64,000 bases of DNA from Piezodorus guildinii (GCA_023052935.1 CM041293.1:55416725-55480724), one strand, 5' to 3'; numbered from the stretch's first letter, positions 44,601 to 55,179 are shown. Translations and numbers: made by a program. The notes: generated from the sequence alone by a model not told the origin.

Positions 44601-47253
44601 TATATTGATCTGAAGCGAATCCATCTACAACAATTTCTCCCATTACATAAAATCCGAGTGTGCATGAAAAAAAAGTATACAATAGACCGAATTTAAATAA
44701 TAGACTAAACAAAAAAATTCATGAAATCAACTGGTGGTCGACAAAAACACTTTGGACGATCATCTTCCTGGTGTGTGCTTTGCTAGACGGCAGTTGAAGT
44801 GCTACCACCATGGATTGCTCAGGTGCAGAGGTGGCGATGGCTTGTTTGTCTTGCACTGGCAGGGGCTGGATCTCAGAGATCATCTCCGTGTTAGGCTGGC
44901 TGAAGTCTACGAAAAGAAACACCTCGCAATATCTCTGAGCTGCGCAACTGGTCTATTTGGCGTTTCAGAGAAAATCCATCATCTAGTTCCACCTTATAAT
45001 GTAGTCTTCCCATTATTGGTGACTACTCCAGTTTCCCATGTTTAGGATCATCACTTTTTCATCGAATATTGCTTTAAACTTCTGTTCTCTTTAGCCTGGT
45101 TACTTTCAACGATCATACTAGCACTATCATTTTTCTCTACCATGCAATAAAACATATTTATTGTACGTTATTCTTCCTACTTCTTATCTATTCGTCCCAT
45201 ATTTTCGAACCATTATCAGTATGTAACATACGTGCATGTTAGATGAACTTTACCATTCCACGATAAGAATCAATTTTGTAGAGGTTCCTCTTGATGACTT
45301 AGATGAATAACATTTCCTCCTTTACTACACTGGATACTGTGATCACTACAGTTTCACGAAGCTCTCGACTGTGATTATTGAGTTTTGGCTTTTATATTCG
45401 TTCTTTAGTTTCCTACAGTAATCAATGATCATATGATTAGTCGTAGTGTATAATCCTCTAATTGGTACAGTTCGGCGAATGGTATAAAATAGGATGAAAC
45501 CTTTGTTCAGTATAGATAGGCCAAGGTGAGCTATAGTAGACTTCCAGTGCTTTGTCGATAGCCTGGGAGGTTATATTATTAAAGAGTTTTCTCTGTTTGA
45601 TAAAGCTTACAAGTCTTCAAGACATTGGATTTTTAAGCCACCGAAGGAATATACACGAACCGATAAAAGTATAAGAACGAATTATCGGTTAGAAAATTAC
45701 AATCATAAAATCAACTGGGATTCTGGAGAAGTTGGGTATGGAATTATTGATAACATTTTCAACTTCATTGAACATTCGTTTTCGTTAAGGGCCTAGATAA
45801 GAAAACGTTTCTATCACGAAATCTGCACCGTTGTAGCATAATCAACTTGGAAGATTTTTGCTGTCCAAAAATAGGATCACTCATTTTAGATGAGCAAAGC
45901 AACCATTGTATAGTGCACAATGTTTCGAAAGATAAATGTACACTCCCTGTTGCTGAGAGTGGCTAAAAATTTGCTCCTGGAGGTATCCTGTTTCCTGGCA
46001 ACAGAGAGAAATCGTGCAAATCGCGCAAGCTTTTCGGGTACTCTAAGTCGACTTCAACTATGTAACCTAAAGGCCTTTCTGCCGGTAAGTTGTGCTAATC
46101 TTGAGATTCCGGATTCTGAATCCATTCGAAACCGCCTGACGGAAGGATTTTCGACATCGACCGCCCGTATAAGTTGTTAACGTCTAGATAGGCGAAGATT
46201 CCATCTGGGGATCGGGAGTAAGGTTCATATATATATTACTTGCCTTGCCGAACCGGTGACTGCATTGGCACAAGCCATCCCTCATTTCCCGTTCGATCAT
46301 TATGACCATATCAGCCAAAAGATCTAATTGTACTAATATTATTATAGGAATGATTATAATAATCGGTATTTTGTACTTAATTGGCAAAAAAGGGAAGATT
46401 CGAGTGCTTTTTGAAACAACACAATAAAACGTGTGAAACGTATAAGTGTCTACTGAACTTCGTAAATCGTAGTATACGAAACGTTTAAGAATTTCTTGTC
46501 ATTAGGAAATTATTTGAAATGGATCAGATAGTTTGTCTGGCCGGGAGGCTGGGATGGTTCTTATTTATTCACTATGAATACTCAAAAGAAATTTACGCTG
46601 ATCAATTATCATTTTTGGTATTAAGCCTAGCAGAGAGGTGTCATAGTAGGGAAAATATTGTTGAAGACACAAATAATTAATGCAGACATGTCTTAAAAGG
46701 TTAGGTTATACTAATTTATTACCATTACTCGACGCTCTTTGGTTTCTTGAAAATTCACAAGTGACTGTGATATCATTCTTTCAAAATTCGTTGTTGTTTT
46801 TTTACAAAATTAATTGCCTCTAATTGTTATGTCGTAATTGTGAGTGTACTTTTATTGTGCGCTTATATCATTTTAAGTTTCCCCTTCTCATAAACTGTCT
46901 TAACTTCCTTACAAAAACATTTGACAGTTAAGACATAGTTGGTGTAGTAGCGATGCCACATTAACTTCTCATCACCCACTCATCCAAGATGCATGATGCC
47001 TTAAAACAACCTTAAATAAGCTTCGTTGAAACTTTTCCATCAATGAATCAATTGAATGATGGTGAGAACATCATAATCCTACTACTTTAGATATTAGAGA
47101 AGGATGTACTTACTAGGAGCTGCTACATGAGGAAGCCGCCGATGATCTCCCATCAGACATGATAGTTCCTTCCCAGTCGATGGACACCGCCAATAATTCC
47201 CGAAAACCGAATGAATTTGTGCTTCTTCCAACATATGTTCTATAATGAGGCGT
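35500..47253 (-). CDS. Unrecognised spliced gene, four internal exons with matching phases
   Basis: In coding order the exons are 47253-47114, 40250-40045, 39032-38908 and 35635-35500. Each has AG/GT borders, and the joins work in frame: phase 1, phase 0, phase 2, leaving phase 0. Together they give about 202 residues without a stop. The first exon has a segment reading NYWRCPSTGKELSC; the second is cysteine-rich and then acidic; the third is Ser/Thr/Asn-rich; the fourth is lysine/arginine-rich and probably helical (FTKAKVRTFRKAGERNFK). I do not recognise the family. The N- and C-terminal exons are missing; the latter would lie below 35.5 kb. Introns of about 6.9, 1.0 and 3.3 kb hold LINE, SINE and virus-like fragments. 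The four-way phase agreement is the main argument that this is real. Confidence 0.58.
35640..36925. other. Intronic AT-rich DNA of the minus-strand gene
   Basis: Nothing coding or repetitive recognised. Confidence 0.45.
36930..37350 (-). mobile_element. LINE RNase H / C-terminal fragment (R1/jockey-like)
   Basis: The minus strand reads TGHCHLYKHLHNMRLV, then SPICRFCK and YHVIYSCQEIARIR: the LTGHxxLxxHL ... C-x2-C ... H-x-L-x4-C pattern at the C-terminus of RNase H-bearing LINEs. One stop interrupts it. Confidence 0.6.
37690..38595 (+). mobile_element. Jockey-like LINE, 3' half of ORF2 and poly(A)-type end
   Basis: Reads DSILGPILYTIYTVDILTHL near 37720 (reverse transcriptase motif), then a diverged active-site region, LEVWCQNWIIKINSNKSQQ, and a C-terminal YHSFHDKL segment. 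The 3' end is caataaaaatttattttaaa. Frames are broken. The same 3' end occurs at 18735-18802. Confidence 0.72.
38908..39032 (-). CDS. Ser/Thr-rich exon of the unrecognised minus-strand gene
   Basis: 125-bp exon. Acceptor tttttttattttattcag on the minus strand, donor gtaggt after 38908. It reads ESIQKSFSDEDHSDS, then VTEVTNNTTPSHVAIPPSDY, and ends in phase 2 with GG that joins the next exon's C to form Gly. Hydrophilic and probably disordered. Confidence 0.55.
39661..39892 (+). mobile_element. SINE1, 5'-truncated
   Basis: Starts at the B-box side (gcaggtggtcctaggaattt) and runs through the body to gtgatgttaaatgaacaaac. Lies in the 1-kb intron of the minus-strand gene. Confidence 0.65.
40045..40250 (-). 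CDS. Cysteine-rich/acidic exon of the unrecognised minus-strand gene
   Basis: 206-bp exon with acceptor tttgtcactcag and donor GAG|gtaaaa. The single base left by the upstream exon plus AA gives Lys, followed by FLIMFSCRC. Six cysteines fall within about 18 residues (CRCSDHIGESCSCSCKC), suggesting metal binding or disulfide knots. An acidic segment follows (SENEDENIISFEEYWE). An ATG at 40239 could be read as a start, but the frame is open up to the acceptor. Confidence 0.58.
40740..41830 (-). mobile_element. Decayed non-LTR retrotransposon
   Basis: Minus-strand fragments in order: EIDKYQVGFRKGRSTI (finger region of RTE-type reverse transcriptases), a 67-codon frame 41256-41053 with KFKWLSSFWYL in place of the usual FKYLG segment, and a terminal segment with FIKLRKKPISWACG in place of the (LRWAGHV) motif. 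Heavily interrupted. Confidence 0.5.
42233..42415 (-). CDS. Small open reading frame, 60 codons, unknown
   Basis: ATG at 42415 to TAA at 42233, reading MTSLVVKQLGNYYILLYTG and ending VQRVYSKLKKQNN. Composition looks coding-like in an otherwise AT-rich stretch. The frame also stays open for ten codons upstream of the ATG. It lies in the first visible intron of the minus-strand gene, on the same strand, but its phase does not fit a splice from 47114. It could be a small gene, a terminal exon of something else, or a mobile-element remnant. Confidence 0.3.
   Translation of the reverse strand: MTSLVVKQLGNYYILLYTGNGTSMVVETSLRSATDKSYCPKTVEVEAVQRVYSKLKKQNN
42420..43900. other. Intronic AT-rich DNA of the minus-strand gene
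   Basis: No family recognised; ends where an RTE-like fragment begins at 43910. Confidence 0.45.
43910..44530 (+). mobile_element. RTE-like LINE 3' third
   Basis: HTFEQVEKYKYLGSMITRKN opens at about 43920, followed by the YKTII, KVQRKIC-type and PTGRHPKGKPKRRW segments in shifting frames, to the 3' end ccttcgggggtcagtaagcc and a short ATT tail at 44525. Confidence 0.72.
44715..45060 (-). pseudogene. Possible gypsy-type integrase C-terminal fragment
   Basis: The minus strand reads GRLHYKVELDDG, then LKRQIDQLRSSE in a shifted frame, resembling the (G-x-Y-x-V-x-L-x-DG ... R-x-H/Q-x-DQLR) ending of gypsy-class integrases. Upstream integrase core motifs are not seen. A proline/serine-rich tail follows, as is usual for such proteins. 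Frameshifts make it a remnant. Confidence 0.4.
45530..45966 (+). pseudogene. Fragment of a recurrent uncharacterised insect protein, frameshifted
   Basis: The frame from 45530 reads AIVDFQCFVDSLGGYIIKEF, then KPPKEYTRT and INWDSGEVGYG, to a stop at 45796. A second frame continues from about 45785 with VKGLDKKTFL, INLEDFCCP and CIVHNVSKDKC to TAA at 45964. The order of motifs (VD-x-QxF, KPP, W-x-SG, VKGL-x-KK, NLED-x-x-CP, C-x-H) matches a type of uncharacterised, repeatedly duplicated insect protein that I recall; the acidic residues suggest an RNase H-like fold, which is inference. One frameshift and stops mean it is not functional as it stands. It abuts the PolB fragment in convergent orientation. 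Confidence 0.5.
45968..46330 (-). pseudogene. Fragment of protein-primed-type family B DNA polymerase (Polinton/virus-like)
   Basis: On the minus strand one frame (46330 to about 46195) carries the segment with QCSHRFGKAS. After a frameshift another frame carries AYLDVNNLYG (near 46160), the motif A region with its catalytic aspartate, followed by an SMSKILPSGGFEW-type stretch and VEVDLEYP. This arrangement is characteristic of PolB from Polinton/Maverick elements, adintoviruses and related invertebrate viruses. At least one frameshift and internal stops are present; motifs B and C are not identified downstream. It is a decayed genomic copy, not a working polymerase. It ends within a few bases of the convergent plus-strand fragment. 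Confidence 0.62.
47114..47253 (-). CDS. Exon of the unrecognised minus-strand gene (CPSTGKELSC exon)
   Basis: Acceptor ggttacag, AG at 47255-47254 on the minus strand; donor gtaagt directly after 47114. The open frame runs through all 140 bp: RLIIEHMLEEAQ, then a stretch with two cysteines ten residues apart (WRCPSTGKELSCL) and GDHRRLPHVAAP. A second frame with an internal ATG (MSDGRSS) also looks open, but its leftover TA would make a stop with the next exon, so I reject it. Confidence 0.55.
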
Positions 47254-47881
47254 CTGTAACCAAAGTTACACCTGTGTTATTATGCATTTAGGCGCTCACA
47301 CTCGTATATATTGACGGTGTCAAAGCAGGAATGTGTAAGCATCAAATTAGAACTTATTTTGTGAAAATAGTTTCTAAACAATAGTTCATTCCTCTCACCA
47401 CTTACAATTAGCTTAAACATAATCGATTTTTAAATTTATCGATTATTTCGTTACTTCAACTATATGGTCATTCTTGATTTTAGCGCTTCCATCTTTCTAC
47501 ATTGACACGTTATTGGCATATTGTTGACTATAAATCTATTCAACTTATTGACAGAAGTAAATAAATATACACACTCAAACTCTGTAGCTAAAAGTTTATA
47601 AAATCGTGTTATCATAATAAACTATGTTACATAACAGCACCTTCCTCTATCATTTACTTTAGAAAAGTCTGTAATCAACCAAACAAATAACCCACTTCCC
47701 CTCTTCTCTCCAAATTGTAGGGCTTACCTTTCAAGAAACCTTAAAACCCGAATAGAGAATAAAAATATATCCGTTTTACTTAGTTACTAAATAAATACCA
47801 ATAATTTAGCTTTATAAACAGTCATATCCTGACATAGTTATTTGGAAATAATAAACCATTATGTGTTATAATTTGCAGCGT

Positions 47882-50580
47882 TTTTACTTTCACTTACTAT
47901 ATATAGTAAGGAAAAGTATTGCGATCGTGAAAATTTTCGAATTCCAGTTTTCAACGGAAATACACATTTTAGGGTCCCCTGAATCCAAATAACCAAGTCT
48001 CGCAAAAAGGTCTGTGTGTGTGGTAATTCCCGGGCCTAAACGGTAAGTCCTATGAAATTGAAATAAATGAAATAAGACAAATATACGCCTGAGACGTTAC
48101 AAAACCTTTTTCATCAAAATGAGCTTACCAGAAGAGCCACTTTATACCATGCATTTTGCACCTTTTTTTTATTTTCTCGAAAACGGTTCCGACGATTTTG
48201 ATTAAACTCGCTATATTGATGTAAAATGTAAGGGGCTTATTTATCATGTAGTTTTCATTCTGATTAAAATGGTCTGACAGATCTTAAATGCCGATATTTT
48301 AAATTTTCTTCCTCTAAAGTACCTTTAATTTTGTAGATTATATATAAATAACTATATTATCTTGTTACTACTGATGAAAAACAGGTAAATATATAAATTG
48401 AATAAATTCGATACCCAACTAAAGGAGAAAACAGAAAACATATTTTTTTATTGCAATTTTTCGTTTTTGAACATAAGAACAGTAATATACATGTATGATA
48501 TACCGTAAAGCTAAAGATTTTAGATATTATCTTATACTCAAACTTTTAAAAGTTAATAGCGAGTGATGAAAAGAATATAAAACCGACTGGTTATTACTTT
48601 CACTTACTATATATAGTAAGGGAAAGTATTGCGATCGTGAAAATTTTCGAATTCCAGTTTTCAACGGAAATACACGTTTTAGGGTCCCCTGAGTCCAAAT
48701 AACCAAGTCCCGAAAAAAGGTCTGTGTGTGTGTATGGTAACTCCCGGGCGGAAACGGTAAATCCTATGAAACTGAAATTTCATATTTAAGACATCTATAC
48801 GCCCGAGACGTGACAAAACTTTTTTCATCAAAATGAGCCTACCAGAAGAGGCACTTTATACCATGCATTTTGCACCTTTTTTCGATTTTCTCAAAAACGG
48901 TTCCGACGATTTTGATTAAACTCACTATATCGATGTAAAATTTAATGGGCTTTAATATCATGTAGGTTTTATTTAGATAAAAATGGTCTGACAGGGCTTA
49001 AATGCCGATATTTTAAATTTTCTTCCCCTAAAGTACCTTTAATTTTGTAGATTCAATAATAATAACTAGATTATCTTGTTAACGCTGATGAAAAACTGGT
49101 AAATATATAAATTGAATATATTCGATACCCAACTAAAGGAGAAAACAGAAAAAAATATTTTTTTAATGCAATTTTTCGTTTTTGAACGTAAGAGCAGTAA
49201 TATACATGTATGATATACCGTTGGAAAGCTAAAGATTTTAGAAATATTATCATCTCATACACAAGCTTTTAAAAGTTAATAGAGAGTGATGAAATGAACA
49301 TAGCACTAACTGATTATTTTAGATAATAATATAATAGATTTTTGAATCAAACACATGTTTCTATAGAAATTCAATTTGATTAATTCCTTAATAATTTCAC
49401 GTATTACTTTCACTTACTATATATAGTAAGGGGAAGTATTGCGATCGTGAAAATTTTCGAATTCCAGTTTTCAACGGAAATACACGTTTTAGGGTCCCCT
49501 GAGTCCAAATAACCAAGTCCCGCAAAAAGGTCTGTGTGTGTGTGTGTGTGTTTGTGTGGGTGTGGTAACTCCCGGGCGGAAACGGTAAGTCCTATGAAAC
49601 TGAAATTTCATATTTAAGACAACTATACGCCCGAGACGTGACAAAACTTTTTTCATCAAAATGAGCCTACCAGAAGAGGCACTTTATATCATGCATTTTT
49701 CACCTTTTTTCGATTTTCTCAAAAACGGTTCCGACGATTTTGATTAAACTCGCTATATCGATGTAAAATTTAATGGGCTTTAATATCATGTAGGTTTTAT
49801 TAAGATAAAAATGGTCTGACAGGGCTTAAATGCCGATATTTTAAATTTTCTTTCCCTAAAGTACCTTTAATTTTGTAGATTCAATAATAATTTCTAGATT
49901 ATCTTGTTAACGCTGATGAAAAACTGGTAAATATATAAATTGAATAAATTCGATACCCAACTAAAGGAGAAAACAAAAAATATTTTTTTAATGCAATTTT
50001 TCATTTTTGAACATAACAGCAGTAATATACATGTATGATATACCATTGGAAAGCTAAAGATTTTAGAAAAATTATCATCTCATACACAAGCTTTTAAAAG
50101 TTAATAGAGAGTGATGAAATGAACATAAAACTAACTGATTATTTTAGATAATAATATAATAGATTTTTGAATCAAACACATGTTTCTATAGAAATTTAAT
50201 TTATTTAATTCTTTAATAGTTTCACGTATTTTTAACTCTAACTCTATTTGAAAATTCTTTCATTGATTTTTCAAATTGATGTAAGTGAAAGTCGTGTGTT
50301 GCCCGCACCAGATTTTTTTTATCTCTAACTGTATTTGAAAATTCTTTCATTGATTTTAAAAATGTAGGTAAGTGAAAGTCGTGTGTTGCCCGCACCAGAT
50401 TTTTTTAGATTATAATATAATAGATTTTTTAATAGAACACATGTTTCTATATAAATTCGATTTAATTAATTCCTCAATAGTTTCACGTATTTTTATCTCT
50501 AACTGTATTTGAAAATTCTTTCATTGCTTTAAAAAATGGAGGTAAGTGAAAGTCGTGTGTTGCCCGCACCAGATTTTATT
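47882..50580 (+). repeat. Head-to-tail F1 array: three copies and extra 3' ends
   Basis: Starts (actttcacttactatatata) lie at about 47886, 48598 and 49406. The first two copies stop short and run straight into the next start; the third continues to the 3' end at about 50315. Two further 3' tail units follow, each ending gtaagtgaaagtcgtgtgtt and gcccgcaccagattttt (about 50400 and 50575). Copies are very similar, so the array is young. Variable (GT)n tracts mark each unit. Confidence 0.85.
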
Positions 50581-50589
50581 TTTTATTTA

Positions 50590-51800
50590 CCTTTTGATCA
50601 GAATGGATACATGTGATCACTTTTTGAATGTCACAAAATATTATACATAAAAACAGGATAAAGAAAAATCAGCTGGACCCAAAACTACTGTCTAAATTTG
50701 GATAATTTTCTTGTGAGACCTTAATTTTTTTCCAAGCTATTTTGGCTTATTTGATTAGCTGTACAATCAGGGGGACGGGAGGAGGGAGGGAGGGAAGGGC
50801 TAAAGATTCATCAATCATTGGCTAATTTTAAATTTGTCCTTAAAATCATTTTTGCATCCTTATTCCTTTACCATAATAACATTTCATAAATTAACTTTCA
50901 AATAAAATTATCAGTTGTTATTCTCTATTCTTTTCGTCAACTTTTTATTCCAGACCAATTTTTTAATGTCGGATTTTCTTTCTTGTTAATAGGGGTTCTT
51001 ACGAAAACAGGGAACTACATCGAGAAAATCTTAACCAACATGTGAGAAAATAAATAATTTACAATATATAAGCGAACTATGTATATAAAATATTCTTAAT
51101 TCTACAAATTATCTTATAGAAATATAAATTGTTAATTTTGTAAAACATTTAATTGCTTTATGTGAGATTGAAGTGGCATATTTTATTATGTTTATTAAAA
51201 TGGCGGGATGTTATGTTAAGGCGGGAAAGTTTGTGCTTGTGGCGGGAGTTTGTTGGCTAGGAGTGAAGTAAACACCAAGCTACCCTGCCCCATTCATAGT
51301 TCACTTAGGAATATATTATACTTGTTAAAGAAACTGTTATTTATGATCAAATATGATAATATTATAAGATACAAGGCATCAAATGGTAATTAATAATACA
51401 GAACAACAAATTTTTAATTAATTATTATTGTCTCATTTTATACTTATACGAGATTTTATTGATGTTAATTAATCATTACTACTGATCTGGTGATTAATAT
51501 ATCATAACTCAGAAATATTTTTTAATCGGCTTAGATAAAATGCAATAAATAGCTTTATGCTATTTTCCCGCCTCTACCTTCCCCCTCCCCAAAGATTATA
51601 GCTACTTAAAGGCGTTGCTACAGAAGCAAGTCATTGCTGATAGGAATTGTAAGCCACTATCAAGATATATTCCGCTATCAACTAATTTCAAAACATATAA
51701 CACCTTATTTTTTTCTAACTTTTATTAAAAAATATATTTTATATATATTTTTTAAAGTTCTAGATTCAAAAACAAGTTTTTATGATGTTTATACATATAA
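50590..51800. other. AT-rich DNA with purine-rich and pyrimidine-rich patches
   Basis: A ggggacgggaggagggaggg run lies at 50770. No gene seen. Confidence 0.45.
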
Positions 51801-51807
51801 ATATATA

Positions 51808-51814
51808 CAATATA

Positions 51815-51873
<59 letters not shown>
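51808..51873 (+). repeat. (AT)n microsatellite
   Basis: About 65 bp of alternating AT; open frames through it (Ile-Tyr repeats) are not genes. Similar tracts lie at 5285-5357, 33893-33930 and 61778-61801. Confidence 0.9.
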
Positions 51874-51878
<5 letters not shown>

Positions 51879-52237
51879 ATTCTGTTTTTTTTTTTGGGGG
51901 GGGATTAATTTTTTTAACCTTAAGTAAAAATGATACCTAATGGTATAATAAGACAGGCTGTAACCTGCGTATTTTCTCTCGAATATATCATTTTTTGTTG
52001 GCTTACAAAACATACAGGTTTTATATATTTATGGTAAGATTAAATTTAATACGTATAACCCTGCCATACGTCAATCTGTGGAACAATTTTTATGTACAAA
52101 GAATATGCTGTTGTTTAATATCAGATCTTAATTTTTATTCTGTCAAATTCACAGTAGCAATGCAGAAGTAGGAATACGCATAATTAGTCATACATAATTA
52201 GTCGGTACGTTTTAGATTCGAAACACGACCCTAAGTT

Positions 52238-53632
52238 AAAATAAAAATGAAACATATTTTGTATCAACAAAACTAATAATCAACAATTTTGTTGGTAATT
52301 AGTTAGTCCCGGAGATGTCCTATAGCACTCAAATTAAAGCTATTTAAATGTACTTTGTAATATTTTTTATATTCATATTCTTAAGAACAATACGTTCTGT
52401 GATATTGGTTTGATTAATGCTAAAAGTTAAACGATTTCTCGTTTCTTAAACACTATTATTAACAAATTTTCTTGGTAGCACTGAATAAACCAACAGATGT
52501 CAAATACCTCACATATTAAAAATATTTAAATGCTCTTTAAAGTAGTTTATTTTAGTTTTATTCATTCTAAGAGTAGTGTCCATGATAGTGGTTTAAATAA
52601 AACATTCAGACTATGTTAAAAAGTTTCATCCAAAAAAAAGAGTTATCAACTATTTTTTTCTTTATTTAGACTAATCTTACAGAAACTACTTTTCCTACAA
52701 TTTCTTTTCATCATCTTGATTAGGCTAGATTTACAAACTAACTAACTGTTTAACTAATTTAATGGCTTAGACGATTAACTGGATTACATTTAGAATAAAT
52801 CTAATCTAAATAAATATTTAGAATTCTTCTAATACGTGTCAAATTAAGATGATTTTACCTTCATTTTATTGGAAAATCACAACAAGCTAGTTGTAATGAG
52901 TCATAATGTTTTGGGAGATGATAGTTTTACAGTTATTCGAAAAACTAATGTTTGGTAATAGTTTAAAGTCTTATTCAACTACTTAGGGAACACTGTTCGA
53001 AGAGTAGTTTCAGTGAAATTAGTCTAAATTAAGCAACAATTAGTTAATAACTCTTTTATTAAACTACGAGCTTTATTTAAGCTAATATCATGAATACCAC
53101 TTTCCAATGAAGGAAAGTATATTAAACTACGTTTATGTGGGGTCACCTGTAGCATATTAGCATGCATAACAGTCTTCTATGCCAAAGATCACGGGTTCAA
53201 ACCCGCAGGTGGCCCTAGGATTTTTTAATGGGAGTGAAAAATCCTTAGTTATGCCGTCCTTCGGAGAGGGCGTAAAAAGGCGGTAAGGTACTCGTTAAAG
53301 ATCCCTATCTAATTAAAAATGGGTGGGCAAAATTTAGGGCTCCGACTGTAGCATCGTCCGATTTGCCAAAGTAGCATAAAGTGACGTTAAATAAATAAAT
53401 TTGTGTGGTATCAAATATCTGTTGGTTTATTAAGAAAATTTGTTAATAATAGTGTTTAAGTAACGAGAAATCATTAGCTTTTAGCATTAATCAAACCAAT
53501 ATCACTATTCTTCTTAAGAATATGAATATAATAAAATATTACATAGCACATTTAAATAGCTTTAATTTGTGTGGTATATCTTACAAAATTGTTGATTATT
53601 AGTTTCGTTGATACACAATATGTTTTATTTTA
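52238..53632. repeat. Large inverted repeat, arms about 230-280 bp
   Basis: The left arm (52238-52520) has gtatcaacaaaactaataat, tattcatattcttaagaaca and ccaacagatgtcaaat. The right arm (53403-53632) has their complements. The arms are perhaps 85% identical by eye. The loop of about 880 bp includes a SINE1 copy. Confidence 0.7.
53138..53398 (+). mobile_element. SINE1, near full length, inside a large inverted repeat
   Basis: Head tcacctgtagcatattagca, B-box gggttcaaacccgcaggtgg, body and tail gacgttaaataaataaat. It abuts the inner edge of the right arm of the inverted repeat. Confidence 0.7.
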
Positions 53633-54520
53633 TTTTAGTAACTATTGAACCTACAGGTGTCTTATTTAAATTAAAGATAGTTAAAAGTACTATAAATTAG
53701 TTGCTAGGAAGTAGTTAATAATAAATTCGTTGTTACCACGATACCACTATGGCTTAATAAGCCTCAGAGATGGTGATTTCTCGGGGAGCAACACGCTTTT
53801 AATTTTAATTGAGTTTCAAATGAAATAATTCACATCTTCAGTTCATCCTACCTTTTTGATTGTTCTTATGGTACCCTTCCATTTTGAAAAATCACAATAA
53901 CTGGATATTTGGACTCATTCTAGCGAGTACTTCTTCCAACTCTCGTTCTGAGATTCGTGAAATCTTGCATTTCTTGTTATTAGAAACACCTACAATCCCA
54001 TTTCAGTTCTTCCCATGCTGTGCTTCCCATTCTACGACGGCTGTTAAGATTATGTATAAAGTCAACAATTGAAGCTATGTCAGCGGCATAAACCATTAAT
54101 TGTGCTGTATCACAACACTTCGCAACTAATGCTTTATAATTACTTTTAATTAATGAGTTTTTACTGTTCTCTTCTATGTTTCATCCTTATATTCTACGGA
54201 TCTGCCGCTATGGAATGTATGGAACACACCGAAGAAAATCAAGCATTATTTTTCTAATGCGAACATACAGAAATTAATCAATGATGCTATTCTAGATACT
54301 AAGAAGTCAGGGAGTTAATTTCCAATTCAATTTGAACTTATATTAAGACATTGCTACTAATAATACTGAGAGAATTTATTACAGTGTTTTCTTTGTCCTT
54401 AACTTTTTTTCCTTTTAAAATAAAAAAAAAATAATCAGAAAATATCCCTTTTATTTATATCTAAGTTTTAGAGAGCAGAGAGAAAGCGAGACATCTAACA
54501 AAAATTAATAAATGAATAAT
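53633..54520. other. AT-rich DNA, no gene seen
   Basis: A short frame near 53860-54072 has no motif. Nothing else recognised. Confidence 0.45.
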
Positions 54521-54524
54521 TTGA

Positions 54525-54850
54525 ACATTAAGGAATTTAGAACTCGCACTACCCCGGAATTACGAAGCCTGTATCCTGTCAGTAATTGAGATGATATTAT
54601 CGCGGCGAATCAAATGGGCGTATAAAGTTGTTGGGCTCAGTCAAGAACAAATTCTGAAAAAGTTAAGGTTGTCTTAGCTGACTGTTAGGCGTCCAAAAGG
54701 TAGGCCGAGGCGTCGATGAGCGGATTGTGTTAAGTCTAATCTCAGGGGGCTTGGGCTTGAACGGTGATCATTGGATTAATCTATTTTGGCAACATTTGGT
54801 GGTATCGGCATCCAACCTTCGGGTTCTCCAAGACTATTATTATTTTTATT
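54525..54850 (+). mobile_element. RTE-like LINE 3' end fragment
   Basis: Shares the final coding segment and 3' end with the other copies (gtccaaaaggtaggccgagg, then ggcttgaacggtgatcattg, then tcggcatccaaccttcggg), ending in tattattatt. Confidence 0.65.
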
Positions 54851-55179
54851 ACAACTTTAAAAAAATATTTTATATCTTTGTGAAGCAAATTAGTCAGTAC
54901 TTCAATTTATTGTTTAGGTCATATTTAAAGTTTTCTGTTTTACATACGTAGTTATTAGACACTGTGTAAAACCCTATTCAAGAAATGCTTCAATGAATCT
55001 GAACACTTAATCAATTAACCACCCAGCTAAAGATTCAGAAAACAGCCATTTAATTTTAAAGAGCAAAGATGAAGCAAGACATTTACCTATAGTAGAGAGA
55101 AGGTTTTATCAATTTAAATGCCGACCGCTAGAACCTGATTTGGCCAAGATGCGGAGCCTATTGTTGGGCTTGGGACCGG

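Noticed and set aside
45920..46180. 86-codon plus-strand frame over the PolB fragment
   Set aside because: No motif in this frame; the minus strand carries the polymerase signature.
47157..47160. ATG (MSDGRSS...) in the 47-kb exon as a start
   Set aside because: That frame leaves TA at the donor and gives a stop with the next exon, while the other frame is open throughout and joins cleanly.
49071..49262. Minus-strand frame in the F1 array
   Set aside because: AT-rich repeat DNA; frames are not conserved between F1 copies.
47882..50580. CRISPR-like array
   Set aside because: Units are 700-900 bp with no spacer-repeat pattern, in a eukaryotic genome.
51634..52013. Overlapping frames on both strands near 51.8 kb
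   Set aside because: Both run through a (AT)n microsatellite and have no coding signal outside it.
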